64,000 nucleotides of DNA, from assembly GCF_900100605.1 (NCBI RefSeq), contig NZ_FNCN01000006.1:236440-300439 (forward strand). The letters are read 5' to 3'. Numbering within the stretch: the stretch's first letter is position 1; each line of letters starts with the position of its first letter. Positions 17,507 to 25,831 of the stretch are shown here, one piece after another. The stretch is from Sinosporangium album (GTDB taxonomy: Bacteria; Actinomycetota; Actinomycetes; Streptosporangiales; Streptosporangiaceae). Below the pieces are notes generated by a model. The model was not told the origin of the DNA. It saw only the letters and a list, made by a program, of their open reading frames with translations, and made no database searches. Position numbers and translations under genes: made by a program.

Positions 17507-18697
17507 ATGCTCACAGGAAAAATGCCCACCATTGCGGACATCGGCGAGAAAACATTGATCCGCGAGTTGCTGCCGCGCCTGTCCACCCACGAGGCGTTCG
17601 CGAACAGCTTCGGCGATGCCGCGAGCACCATGCGCACGCCGGACGGGCGGCTGCTGCACTTCGCTATCGACCGGGTCGCCGGGCCCATGGCCGTACGGCA
17701 CGGCTGGGCGGACCACCGCCTGTGGGGGCGCCTCGCGGTGACGAGCGCGTGCAGCGGCATCCTCGCGGGCGGAGGCGAGCCGCAGGCCGTCATGCTCGCG
17801 TTGATCCTGCCCCGGGAGTGGCCGGCCGAGGCCGCCGCCCAGGTCATCGAGGGCGCCGCCGAGGAGTGCGCGGCCAACGACATCGTCTTCGCCGGATGCG
17901 ACGCCACGGAGGGCCCTTCACCCGAGGTCGTGGCATCGGCGATCGGCGTCGGGGATGGAGACCGAGACGGCCGATCCGACACCGCGTCCACCATGCCCAC
18001 CATGCCCACCATGCCCACCATGCCCAGTGCGCCCAGTGCGCCCAGTGCGCCCTGCGCGCCACCCGGGCGCGGGGCCCGCCCCGGCGACCTCATCGTGCTC
18101 GCCGGCGACCTCGGCGGACATTTCAGCGCCTACCTCCAGCTCACCCACGCGGCACGCTCCCGCGACCGGTCCGCCGCCTCCCGGCGCGGCGCCTGGCTCG
18201 ACTACGTCGCCCGTCCCCGGGCGCGATGGCACGAGGCCGCCGCCGTACGGCAGGCGGGCCTCGCGACCGCCGGCGCGAACACCCGCCCGGGCCTCCTCGA
18301 CGCGCTGACCGCCCTGTCCACCGGCCTGGGCGCCGAGATCTCCCTGGATGCCCTCCCCTACCACCCGCTCGCCCTCGAATGCGCTGAACGGCTCGCCATC
18401 GACCCGTTCAACCTGGCACTCGGCGCGGGTGACTGGAACATCGTCTACACGGTGCGAGAAGAGCCTTGGGAACGGTTTCACCAGGCTCGCCCCGCAGGCG
18501 ACACGCTCAAACTCACCGCGATCGGCCGGATCGGCACAGGCACCGGCACAGGCACCGGCGCCGGCACGGACATCGCGTGGACCAACTCCACCGACGACCG
18601 CTTCACCTGCCGGCACGTCACCCCGGAGCCTCACGACGGACACGCCCTCGTGCAGCACCTCCGCCACGCCCGAACCCTCATCCAGACCCCGGCCTGA
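17507..18697 (+). CDS. ThiL/AIR-synthase-related protein with repeat insertions
   Basis: 396 residues from ATG 17507, chosen for AAGGAGG 5 nt upstream. The overall order fits the AIR synthase/ThiL superfamily (FGDAASTM near the N-terminus, GDLIVLAGDLGGHF mid-protein, LALGAGDWNIVY near the C-terminus). Thiamine-phosphate kinases normally have a GDDAA and an EGVHF motif; here the double Asp is reduced to GDAA and the second motif is absent, so activity as ThiL is doubtful. Two in-frame repeat tracts are inserted: TMP x4 plus SAP x3 (about 162-182) and Gly-Thr repeats (about 343-354). Possible role in thiamine or purine-related ATP chemistry is inferred only from the fold. Confidence 0.68.
   Translation: MLTGKMPTIADIGEKTLIRELLPRLSTHEAFANSFGDAASTMRTPDGRLLHFAIDRVAGPMAVRHGWADHRLWGRLAVTSACSGILAGGGEPQAVMLALILPREWPAEAAAQVIEGAAEECAANDIVFAGCDATEGPSPEVVASAIGVGDGDRDGRSDTASTMPTMPTMPTMPSAPSAPSAPCAPPGRGARPGDLIVLAGDLGGHFSAYLQLTHAARSRDRSAASRRGAWLDYVARPRARWHEAAAVRQAGLATAGANTRPGLLDALTALSTGLGAEISLDALPYHPLALECAERLAIDPFNLALGAGDWNIVYTVREEPWERFHQARPAGDTLKLTAIGRIGTGTGTGTGAGTDIAWTNSTDDRFTCRHVTPEPHDGHALVQHLRHARTLIQTPA
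17990..18052 (+). repeat. In-frame tandem repeats, 9-bp units
   Basis: Four perfect copies of ACCATGCCC (17990-18025) are followed by three perfect copies of AGTGCGCCC (18026-18052). They add Thr-Met-Pro and Ser-Ala-Pro triplets to the ThiL-like protein without breaking the frame. Confidence 0.97.
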
Positions 18698-18776
18698 TCC
18701 CCGCGATCGGGCCGCCCGGCCGAGCCCGAGCAGTGCGTCGGGCGGTCGGTCTCGTTGATCCGGAAAGGCGCGAACG

Positions 18777-18806
18777 GCGATGGAGCCGTGGCCACGGCTC
18801 CATCGC
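18777..18806. terminator. 30-nt perfect palindrome between convergent genes
   Basis: The two 15-nt arms are exact reverse complements with no spacer, centred on GTGG/CCAC. It lies between the ends of the ThiL-like gene and the secreted-protein gene, which converge here. There is no U-tract on either side, as is usual for high-GC actinomycete terminators. A bidirectional terminator is the simplest reading. Confidence 0.7.
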
Positions 18807-18925
18807 TCCGACCGGCGCCTCGACTCTGGACATGCAGGAAAATCAGCCGGGGTGCTGTCTGGACCCACGGTTCCTTCAGTCAGGCGCTTCCCGGAAGGCT
18901 CCGGATTGACGGAGCCATGCCGAAC

Positions 18926-19384
18926 TCAGGCATAAGCCGGTTCGCCGCACACAAATCTGCCGACAGGGGGTTGCACGCAGACCACTACATAGAGGTTGTC
19001 GTAGATGGAACCGGTTTTGGTGGTGCCCCAATTTAGGGGAATCGACTCCTCGGGATCCACCAAGCCGACGTAGTAGCTGTCTCCACCAATGCTCGATTCC
19101 AGATATATATAGGCGGTGTATCCATCGCAGACGCTCCAGTGCTGTCCCTGCAATTCAACCCATGCCGGGTCGGCGACCGTGCCCGAACCACCCCATTCCA
19201 CGTAGCCGTCGAATCCTCCGCAGGGGGCCTTACGGGGTTGAACGTAGGAGTATCCCGCGGCTCCGGCCTGCGCGGAGGAGGTGGATGGCGTATTCGCCTG
19301 GGCTCCGGCCGGGGCAAGGCCGGTGAATGCCACAGATACGGACGCAGTGACGAGAGCTAATTTTCCAAGAAAGTTCCTGATCAC
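18926..19384 (-). CDS. Small secreted protein, unknown
   Basis: 152 residues from GTG 19384, with AAAGGAG about 6 nt upstream. A signal peptide (LALVTASVSVAFTGLAPAGAQA) is cleaved near residue 29. The mature part has a Ser/Ala linker and a beta-rich domain with four Cys (PCGGF, SVCDG, VVVCVQ, FVCGE), likely two disulfides. GC content is lower than in the neighbours, like the secreted gene at 1197. Family not recognised; an exported inhibitor or surface protein is possible. Confidence 0.7.
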   Translation of the reverse strand: MIRNFLGKLALVTASVSVAFTGLAPAGAQANTPSTSSAQAGAAGYSYVQPRKAPCGGFDGYVEWGGSGTVADPAWVELQGQHWSVCDGYTAYIYLESSIGGDSYYVGLVDPEESIPLNWGTTKTGSIYDNLYVVVCVQPPVGRFVCGEPAYA

Positions 19385-19652
19385 GTTTACTCCTTTGCGC
19401 GGACGAAGCCAGTGGGGCTGTGATCCTTGCTAGGAAAAACGTAACCTTGCTGCGAAATATGTACAGTAGGAACTTTCTCCACCTTTAGTGACATATGCCT
19501 GACCGGCCAGGCGCTGAACATGGGGTTCTCCCCGGGCCGGACTCGGCACCGCTCCCAGGGGTCGGGCGGCGGTCGGGTCGGCCGTGTGGGCGCCGCGACC
19601 TGCCGACCCGCCGGGAGCGGCACGTTGAAGGGGCATCAGGCGGCCTGGGCGG

Positions 19653-19949
19653 TCAGAACCTCTCGTCTCGGACGAGGTCCAGGTCGACGAAGCGCGGTGG
19701 ACCGTCGCACAGGGCGGCCATGCGGTGGGCCAGGTCCCCGGTCTGCGGGAGCTCGCTGTTGCGTATCGCCTCCTCGTAGGAGGGGAACTCGATGATCGCC
19801 ATGTAGTGCTGAGGGCGCCGGTGGTCGCGGGTCAGCATGGTGTGGGTGGCTGTACGGTCACCGACGGTGGACTCGCGCCACTTGTCCAGCAGGCTTTGGA
19901 TCTGTTCTTCGTGCGTGGTGTCGAACTCGATGACTTGGACGAATTTCAT
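19653..19949 (-). CDS. Ferredoxin-fold (ABM-like) small protein
   Basis: 98 residues from ATG 19949 with GAGGAG 6 nt upstream; a longer frame to 20009 lacks such a site. MKFVQVIEFDT, YMAIIEFPSYEEA and PRFVDLDLVRDE give the beta-alpha-beta pattern of dimeric alpha/beta barrels such as antibiotic-biosynthesis-monooxygenase-like proteins. No cofactor residues can be assigned. It is read away from the DnaA-box cluster upstream. Confidence 0.7.
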   Translation of the reverse strand: MKFVQVIEFDTTHEEQIQSLLDKWRESTVGDRTATHTMLTRDHRRPQHYMAIIEFPSYEEAIRNSELPQTGDLAHRMAALCDGPPRFVDLDLVRDERF

Positions 19950-20120
19950 GAGAAGCTCCTCTGCCTCCGTCTTCAAGTCCAATCCCGGGGACCCGACACA
20001 ACAAGCCACGTTTGGTCAAATCGCCTCACGTTCGAGATAATCAACGGCGCCCCGACAGCATCCCCCCGGCGCGGCGCCGCAGCCCCGCAGGCGCCCGGCG
20101 GCACCCCGTCCCACCATGGC

Positions 20121-20479
20121 TTTTCCACAGAGGGTGCACGCCCATCCACAAGCCGTACCCGAGGCATTTGACCATTTCAAGTGCCCACATACCACCCGAA
20201 GCCACCACGCGCTACCCCAGTTATCCACAGCTCTGTCCACAGATTGCCATGTCATCCACAGGCCAGGTCGGCCGTCCACAGGGCATGAGCGCGGAATACA
20301 CCAGCGGACCACGCCAAGGGCACCCGCGGGCACACAAGATCCACAACGACGCGCCCCGGGGCGACCACAGCCAGCCACAGCCCAGCCACAGACGCGACCG
20401 GAGAGGCGACCAGAGGGCGATCCCAGGGGGACCGCCGAGCGACCGCGGGGCCGATCCACCGCACATGTCATGTGGATAA
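20121..20479. promoter_or_regulatory. Cluster of DnaA-box-like sites
   Basis: Within 360 nt without a gene there are eight TCCACA cores. Two are perfect E. coli-type boxes: TTATCCACA at 20221-20229 (plus) and its complement at 20471-20479 (minus). The other six are plus-strand variants: TTTTCCACA (20121), CCATCCACA (20142), CTGTCCACA (20233), TCATCCACA (20252), CCGTCCACA (20272) and AGATCCACA (20337). Three further CCACAG copies at about 20364-20390 recur every 10-11 nt. DnaA boxes in Streptomyces favour NNGTCCACA or NNATCCACA forms. No dnaA, dnaN or rpmH is nearby, so this is not the canonical oriC context; a DnaA-titration or regulatory site is possible. Confidence 0.65.
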
Positions 20480-20562
20480 CGCCCCATCCCGAATGCCCCG
20501 ATGGGTCGGTACGTTGAGTGCGTGCCTGTCGTCGAGATCATGAACCTCCGAGGGGGATCACG

Positions 20563-23500
20563 ATGCGGATCATGCTCACCGTGCTCGGGGAGCAAGCGGA
20601 CCGCGAGGTCGTGGTGGAGGGCGACGAGACGACGACGGTCGCCCACGTGGCGCGGTCGTTGAGCAACGGGCCCACGCGGAAGCCCGCGAAACACGCCAAG
20701 GTGGTCAAACTGGCGAGGACGCGGGCGCCGTACGGCATGGACCGGGGAGCCGACCCCGAACCGGTGCGGCTGTGGCGGGACGGGCGGGAGCTCGACCCCG
20801 CGGCGCGGGCGCAAGCGGTGCTGCGCGACGGCGACCTGGTGACGCTGGACCGGCGGCTGGCCGCGGCGACGATCGCGGAGGAGCCCGCCGGGGTGGTGGA
20901 GGTGCGGGTCGTGGGCGGACCGGCGGGCGGCGCGGTGCACCGGGTGGGCCTCGGGGCCCACGTCATCGGGTCGTCGCCGGCGTGTGCGATAGCCGTACCG
21001 GATCCCCTGCTGGCCGCCGAAGCCGTTGTGATGCGGGTGACCCCGGACGGGGTGCAGGTCAAGGGCCTGCGGCGGCGGCGCAGGGACGAGGAGGTGCCGT
21101 GGGACGACGACGGGCGGCTGCGGCGGCTGTGGGACGAGGGGCTGGCGGTCTACGAGGAGAAGGACTACTCCGACCGGCCGGGCGACCGGAACGCCGAGGC
21201 GGCCCCCTGGGAGGAGATGAGGGGGGCGTCGGAGCGGCTGGAGTACGCCGACGCCGAGCTCGCGGGCAAGCGGCTGACGCGGCCCGTCCACTGGCCGCAG
21301 GACGCGCTGCTGCGCTGCGGGGCCTCGGTGTTCACGGTGCGGCCCATCGAACCGCCCGACGCGCACCTGGACGTGCGGCAGGACGGCGGCCTGGCCTACA
21401 ACCGCCCCCCGAGGCTGCGCGAGACGGAGTCGCGGCGCCGGTTCGAGGTGCCCGCCGAGCCGAAGCCCAGCGAGGGCATGCGCCTGCAGTTGCTGGCGGC
21501 GTTCCTGCCGGCGCTGCTCGGCGTGACGATGGTGTTCATCCTGGGCAACTGGATGTTCCTGCTGTTCGCCCTGCTCACCCCGTTGATCTTCATCGCGACG
21601 TGGTGGAGCGACCGTAGACACGGACGCAAGCAGCACCGGCAGGCCATGAAGCTCTACAAGGAGCGGATGGAGGAGTTCGACGGCTCCATGGACCGGGCCA
21701 GGGCCGCCGATGAGAAGGCCCGCAGGGCCGCCGCGCCGGACCCGGCGGAGGTGCTGCTGACGGCGACGGGGCCGCGGCGCAGGCTGTGGGAGCGGCGCGT
21801 CCACGACGCGGACGCGCTGCGCCTGAGGGTCGGGCTGGCGGATCTGCCGGCGGATGTGGAGCTCGTGCCGGAGCGGGGCGCGTCGATGGACATGAGGCTG
21901 CCCGATCCGCCGACGTCCCGCGACGTGCCGGTCGCGCTGGCGATGCGGCGGCTGGGGGTGGCCGGCGTGACCGGGCCGCGCAAGGTGGTCGGGGGTCTCG
22001 TGCGGTGGCTGGTCGGCCAGGCGGCGGCGCTGCACAGCCCCCGCGACCTGGCCATCGTGGTGCTGACGGCGCACGGCGACGGGGCGGCGCGGTGGGATTT
22101 CGTCCGCTGGCTGCCGCATTGCGCCCCGCACGGGGCCGAGGACTGCGTCACGCTGATCGGCGGCGACCCCGAGACCGCCGGGCGGCGCGTCGCCGAACTG
22201 GTGGCCCTGATCAACGAGCGGCTGGACGAGGACGCGCCGAAGGCCCCCGGCCGTACGGCGGCGGCGTGGGAGGAGTTCGGCGGCTCCTGGACCGGCGAGA
22301 AGCGCGGGGACGGCGAGCCCGCGTTCTCCTCCTACGACCAGCGCCCCTATGACGTCCTCGTCGTCGTCGACGGCGCGCAGGTGCTGCGCGGTCTGCCGGG
22401 TATGCCGCAGGTGCTGCGCCAGGGGCCCCGTGCCGGCGTCTACACGCTGGCGATCGACGAGGACCAGCGCCTGCTCCCCGAGGAGTGCGCGACGGTCGCC
22501 GAGTGCGGGCGCGACGGGATGGTACGGCTGCGCGGCGGCGGCCTCGACGCCATCGGGCCGATCCTGGTCGACGGGGTGTCGGCGGCGTGGTGCGATCGGC
22601 TGGCCCGCGCGCTCGCGCCGATCCGCGACGTGAGCCGCGACGACGAGGCGTCGGCCCTGCCGACGGCGGCGCGCCTGCTCGATCTGCTGGAGCTGCCCGC
22701 GTTGACGGGCCATGCCGTACGCAAGCGGTGGCGGCCCGGCACCCGCACCACCGAGGCGTTGATCGGTGTCGGCCCGGAGGGGCCGTTCACGGTGGACCTG
22801 CGCCTCGACGGCCCGCACGCTCTCGTCGCCGGTACGACGGGGTCCGGCAAGTCCGAGCTCCTCCAGACGCTGATCGCGTCCCTGGCGGCGGCCAACCCGC
22901 CCGACGAGATGACGTTCGTGCTCATCGACTACAAGGGCGGGGCGGCGTTCAAGGAGTGCGTACGGCTCCCGCACACGGTCGGCATGGTCAGCGACCTCGA
23001 CGGTCACCTCACGCAGCGCGCGCTCCAGTCGCTCGCGGCGGAGATCCGGCGGCGTGAGCGCCTGCTGCTGGCCTCCGGCACCAAGGACATCGACGATTAC
23101 CTGATTTTGCGGGACAAGGGTGTCGTCACCGAGCCGCTGCCCCGGCTCGTGCTGATCATCGATGAGTTCGCGGCGCTGGTGACGGAACTGCCGGACTTCG
23201 TGACCGGGCTGGTGGACATCGCGCGGCGCGGCCGTTCGCTCGGCATCCATCTGGTGCTGGCGACGCAGCGGCCCGGCGGGGTGGTCACCGCCGACATCCA
23301 GGCCAACACCTCGCTGCGGATCGCGCTGCGGGTCACCGAGCCGGAGGAGTCGGCCGACATCATCGACCGGCCCGACGCGGCACACATCTCCCCGTCGACG
23401 CCGGGCCGCTGCTACGTGGTGGTGGGTGGCGGCGGGGCGGCGACAGCCGTACAGACCGCGCGGGTCGGGGGGCGGGCGCAGGCCGGGGAGGAGACGGCGG

Positions 23501-25221
23501 AGCTGCGCGTGGTCGACCTTTCGTGGCGGACGCTGGGGCTGCCGCTGCCGGCCGTACGGGACACGAGGGAGACCGCCGAGGTCACCGACCTGGCGATGCT
23601 GGCCGACGCGGTGGTGGACGCCGCGTCGCTGGCGGGGGTGGCGCGCAGGCCGTCGCCGTGGCTGCCTCCGCTGCCGGAGCGGGTCACGCTGGCGGAGGCG
23701 GAGGACCCGGCGGCGGAGGGCGGCGGCGAGGTGCCTCCGCTGGTGTTCGGGACGACCGACCGACCGTGGGCGCAGGACCGGAAGGCGCTCGCCGTGGACC
23801 TGGTGCGCGGCGGGCATCTGCTGGTCGCGGGCGCGGCGCGCACGGGGCGTTCCACGCTGCTGCGTACGATCGCCGGGTCGCTCGCGGCCCGGGCGTCGGC
23901 CGACGACGTGCATCTGCACGCGATCGACTGCGGCTCCGGGGCGCTGCTGCCGCTGGTCGCGCTGCCGCACTGCGGGGCGGTGGTGACGCGGGACCAGTTG
24001 GAGCGCGTGGAGCGCCTCCTGACCCGCCTCAGGGACGAGGTGGGGCGGCGGCAGCGGATGCTGGCGGAGGCGGGATACGCGTCGCTGGCCGAGTTGCGCG
24101 CGGCGGCGCCGCCGGGCGGGGAGCGTCCGCCGTGGATGCTGCTTCTACTGGACCGCTGGGAGGGGTTCGTCGGCGCCTTCGAGGGCTACGACTACGGGCG
24201 GCTGATCGAGGCGTTCCTGCAGTTGTTGCGGGAAGGCCCGGCCGTGGGGCTGCGGGCGGTGGTCACCTCGGACCGCTCCGGGCTGCTCGGCCAGATCTCC
24301 ACCGTGTTCGACGACCGGCTGATCATGAAGATGGCCGATTCCGCGGATTACGGGCTGGCCGGATTCCCGATGCGGGATCTCCCCGCGTCGATGCCGCCCG
24401 GGCGCGTGCTCGCGCTCGGCGAGCAAGGATTGGCGGAAAGCCAGGTCGCGCTGCTCTGCGACGACCCTTCGGGGCCCGCGCAGGTGGCGGCCCTGCAGGC
24501 GCTCGCCCGCGAGGTCGCGCCGCCGCGCGCCCGGGGGCCGCTGCGGGTCGACGTGCTTCCGATGCATGTGACGGCGGGGCAGGCGATGGACCTCGTTCCC
24601 GACTTCGCCGCCCCGTCGCCGCTGTGGGCGCTGCTGGGCGTCGGGGGCGATGCCCTGGTTCCGCTCGGTGTGGATGTGCTGGCCCACGGGCCGGGGGCGG
24701 TCGTGGCGGGCCCCTCCCGGTCGGGCCGGTCGTCGGCGCTGGTCACGGCGGCGCACTCGCTGCTGTCCCGGGGGACGCCCGTGGTGGCGGTGGCCCCGCG
24801 GCGCAGCCCTCTGCGCGACCTCGACGGCCTGCCCGGGGTGGCGGCCGTCCTATCCGCGGAAGGCGACCTGCGGGCGGCGGTGGCGGAGCTGCGGAGCTAC
24901 GTCGTGATCGTGGACGACGCCGAGCTCATCTCACCGGACTCGCCTCTCGGCATGGCCTTGGAGGAGGTTCTGAGAGCGGGCCGGGACGCCGACCACGGAT
25001 TGCTCATCGCGGGCACCACCGGCGATCTGACCTCGGCCTACCGCGGGTTCGTGGCCGAGGCCCGCAAGTCGCGCACCGGCCTGCTGCTGTCGGTGCAGAG
25101 CCCCGCCGACGGCGACCTGTTCAACGTACGGCTCGCGCGCGGCGCGAGCGGCGGTCCGCCGGGACGCGGCCTGCTCGTCACCGCGGGTACGGTGACGCCC
25201 GTGCAGGCCGCGCTCCCTTGA
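20563..25221 (+). CDS. eccC: EccC-like FtsK/SpoIIIE ATPase (type VII secretion)
   Basis: 1552 residues from ATG 20563, preceded by GAGGGGG. Order: a ubiquitin-like N-terminus, an FHA-like segment (about 120-165), two membrane helices (about 309-347), a degenerate first ATPase-like region, then three P-loop modules. Only the first P-loop is canonical (GTTGSGKSE, about 757, followed by FVLIDYKGGAAF). The later ones are GAARTGRST (about 1090) and GPSRSGRSS (about 1382), with Arg in place of Lys. EccC is the motor that recognises WXG100 substrates; a WXG100 gene lies convergently just downstream. EccB, EccD, EccE and mycosin are not in the window. Confidence 0.88.
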   Translation: MRIMLTVLGEQADREVVVEGDETTTVAHVARSLSNGPTRKPAKHAKVVKLARTRAPYGMDRGADPEPVRLWRDGRELDPAARAQAVLRDGDLVTLDRRLAAATIAEEPAGVVEVRVVGGPAGGAVHRVGLGAHVIGSSPACAIAVPDPLLAAEAVVMRVTPDGVQVKGLRRRRRDEEVPWDDDGRLRRLWDEGLAVYEEKDYSDRPGDRNAEAAPWEEMRGASERLEYADAELAGKRLTRPVHWPQDALLRCGASVFTVRPIEPPDAHLDVRQDGGLAYNRPPRLRETESRRRFEVPAEPKPSEGMRLQLLAAFLPALLGVTMVFILGNWMFLLFALLTPLIFIATWWSDRRHGRKQHRQAMKLYKERMEEFDGSMDRARAADEKARRAAAPDPAEVLLTATGPRRRLWERRVHDADALRLRVGLADLPADVELVPERGASMDMRLPDPPTSRDVPVALAMRRLGVAGVTGPRKVVGGLVRWLVGQAAALHSPRDLAIVVLTAHGDGAARWDFVRWLPHCAPHGAEDCVTLIGGDPETAGRRVAELVALINERLDEDAPKAPGRTAAAWEEFGGSWTGEKRGDGEPAFSSYDQRPYDVLVVVDGAQVLRGLPGMPQVLRQGPRAGVYTLAIDEDQRLLPEECATVAECGRDGMVRLRGGGLDAIGPILVDGVSAAWCDRLARALAPIRDVSRDDEASALPTAARLLDLLELPALTGHAVRKRWRPGTRTTEALIGVGPEGPFTVDLRLDGPHALVAGTTGSGKSELLQTLIASLAAANPPDEMTFVLIDYKGGAAFKECVRLPHTVGMVSDLDGHLTQRALQSLAAEIRRRERLLLASGTKDIDDYLILRDKGVVTEPLPRLVLIIDEFAALVTELPDFVTGLVDIARRGRSLGIHLVLATQRPGGVVTADIQANTSLRIALRVTEPEESADIIDRPDAAHISPSTPGRCYVVVGGGGAATAVQTARVGGRAQAGEETAELRVVDLSWRTLGLPLPAVRDTRETAEVTDLAMLADAVVDAASLAGVARRPSPWLPPLPERVTLAEAEDPAAEGGGEVPPLVFGTTDRPWAQDRKALAVDLVRGGHLLVAGAARTGRSTLLRTIAGSLAARASADDVHLHAIDCGSGALLPLVALPHCGAVVTRDQLERVERLLTRLRDEVGRRQRMLAEAGYASLAELRAAAPPGGERPPWMLLLLDRWEGFVGAFEGYDYGRLIEAFLQLLREGPAVGLRAVVTSDRSGLLGQISTVFDDRLIMKMADSADYGLAGFPMRDLPASMPPGRVLALGEQGLAESQVALLCDDPSGPAQVAALQALAREVAPPRARGPLRVDVLPMHVTAGQAMDLVPDFAAPSPLWALLGVGGDALVPLGVDVLAHGPGAVVAGPSRSGRSSALVTAAHSLLSRGTPVVAVAPRRSPLRDLDGLPGVAAVLSAEGDLRAAVAELRSYVVIVDDAELISPDSPLGMALEEVLRAGRDADHGLLIAGTTGDLTSAYRGFVAEARKSRTGLLLSVQSPADGDLFNVRLARGASGGPPGRGLLVTAGTVTPVQAALP

Positions 25222-25255
25222 TGCTCCCTTGATGCTCCCTTGATGCTCCCCTGGT
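25212..25255 (+). repeat. 11-bp tandem repeat across the eccC stop codon
   Basis: Three perfect copies of GCTCCCTTGAT (25212-25244) and one degenerate copy (25245-25255). The eccC TGA stop (25219-25221) is inside the first copy, so each copy repeats a potential stop. Confidence 0.95.
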
Positions 25256-25327
25256 GCTCCTCTGAGGAGGACCTGACCCCCCACCGGGTGCCCGCACCCC
25301 GCTTTCCCTCGGGGCGCGGGACCCCGG

Positions 25328-25600
25328 TCAGCGGGTCGCGGACTCGATGTTGCCGCGGTAGGTGTTGATCACCCGGGCGGCCTCCTGCAGCTCCTCCGAC
25401 ATGCGCTGGAACGCGGCGCGGGAGCTCTGCCACGCGTCGCGAAAACGCTCGGCGCCAGGACCGGTCCACGCCGTGCCCACCTTGGCCGCCTCACGGTCGA
25501 GCGCCGCCATCGTGGTGCGTACCTGGTCGGCCTGCTGGCTGAACGCGGTAGCCATCTGCTGCATTTCCGCGGGGTTGCCACCGAGCAAGCTCTGGCTCAT
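25328..25600 (-). CDS. WXG100 (EsxA/EsxB-like) protein
   Basis: 90 residues from ATG 25600 with AAGGAG 6 nt upstream; a longer frame to 25645 lacks a site. The helical hairpin carries WTG ([12 protein letters not shown], about 43-45), matching the WxG turn. The usual C-terminal YxxxD/E secretion motif may be represented by TYRGNIE. WXG100 proteins are exported by type VII systems, usually as dimers. No second WXG100 gene is adjacent. It is convergent with the EccC-like ATPase gene, 106 nt away. Confidence 0.88.
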   Translation of the reverse strand: MSQSLLGGNPAEMQQMATAFSQQADQVRTTMAALDREAAKVGTAWTGPGAERFRDAWQSSRAAFQRMSEELQEAARVINTYRGNIESATR

Positions 25601-25831
25601 GCCAGTCTCCTTCTGGATCGACGTCCCAAAGCAAAGCTTCCCCACGATAGACGCCAGATAGGGGATAGATCCACATTATGCAGAACGGCTATGAAGCGCT
25701 GGCTTGCTGATGGCTGGAGGGGGGTCCTTCACGACGGCTCGACGGAGGCTCATACACTCCCTGGGAGGCCGCCCTGCCTCGTGGAAACCCCTGCGAGCTC
25801 GGCTGGTATGACCTGGAAGGGGAACCCGTCG

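Noticed and set aside
20121..20479. Canonical oriC
   Set aside because: DnaA boxes fit, but dnaA, dnaN and rpmH are missing and no AT-rich unwinding element is visible.
20221..23970. Long minus-strand frame opposite eccC
   Set aside because: Mirror frame of a high-GC gene; it is Arg/Pro/Gln-rich, has no domain and runs across the DnaA-box region.
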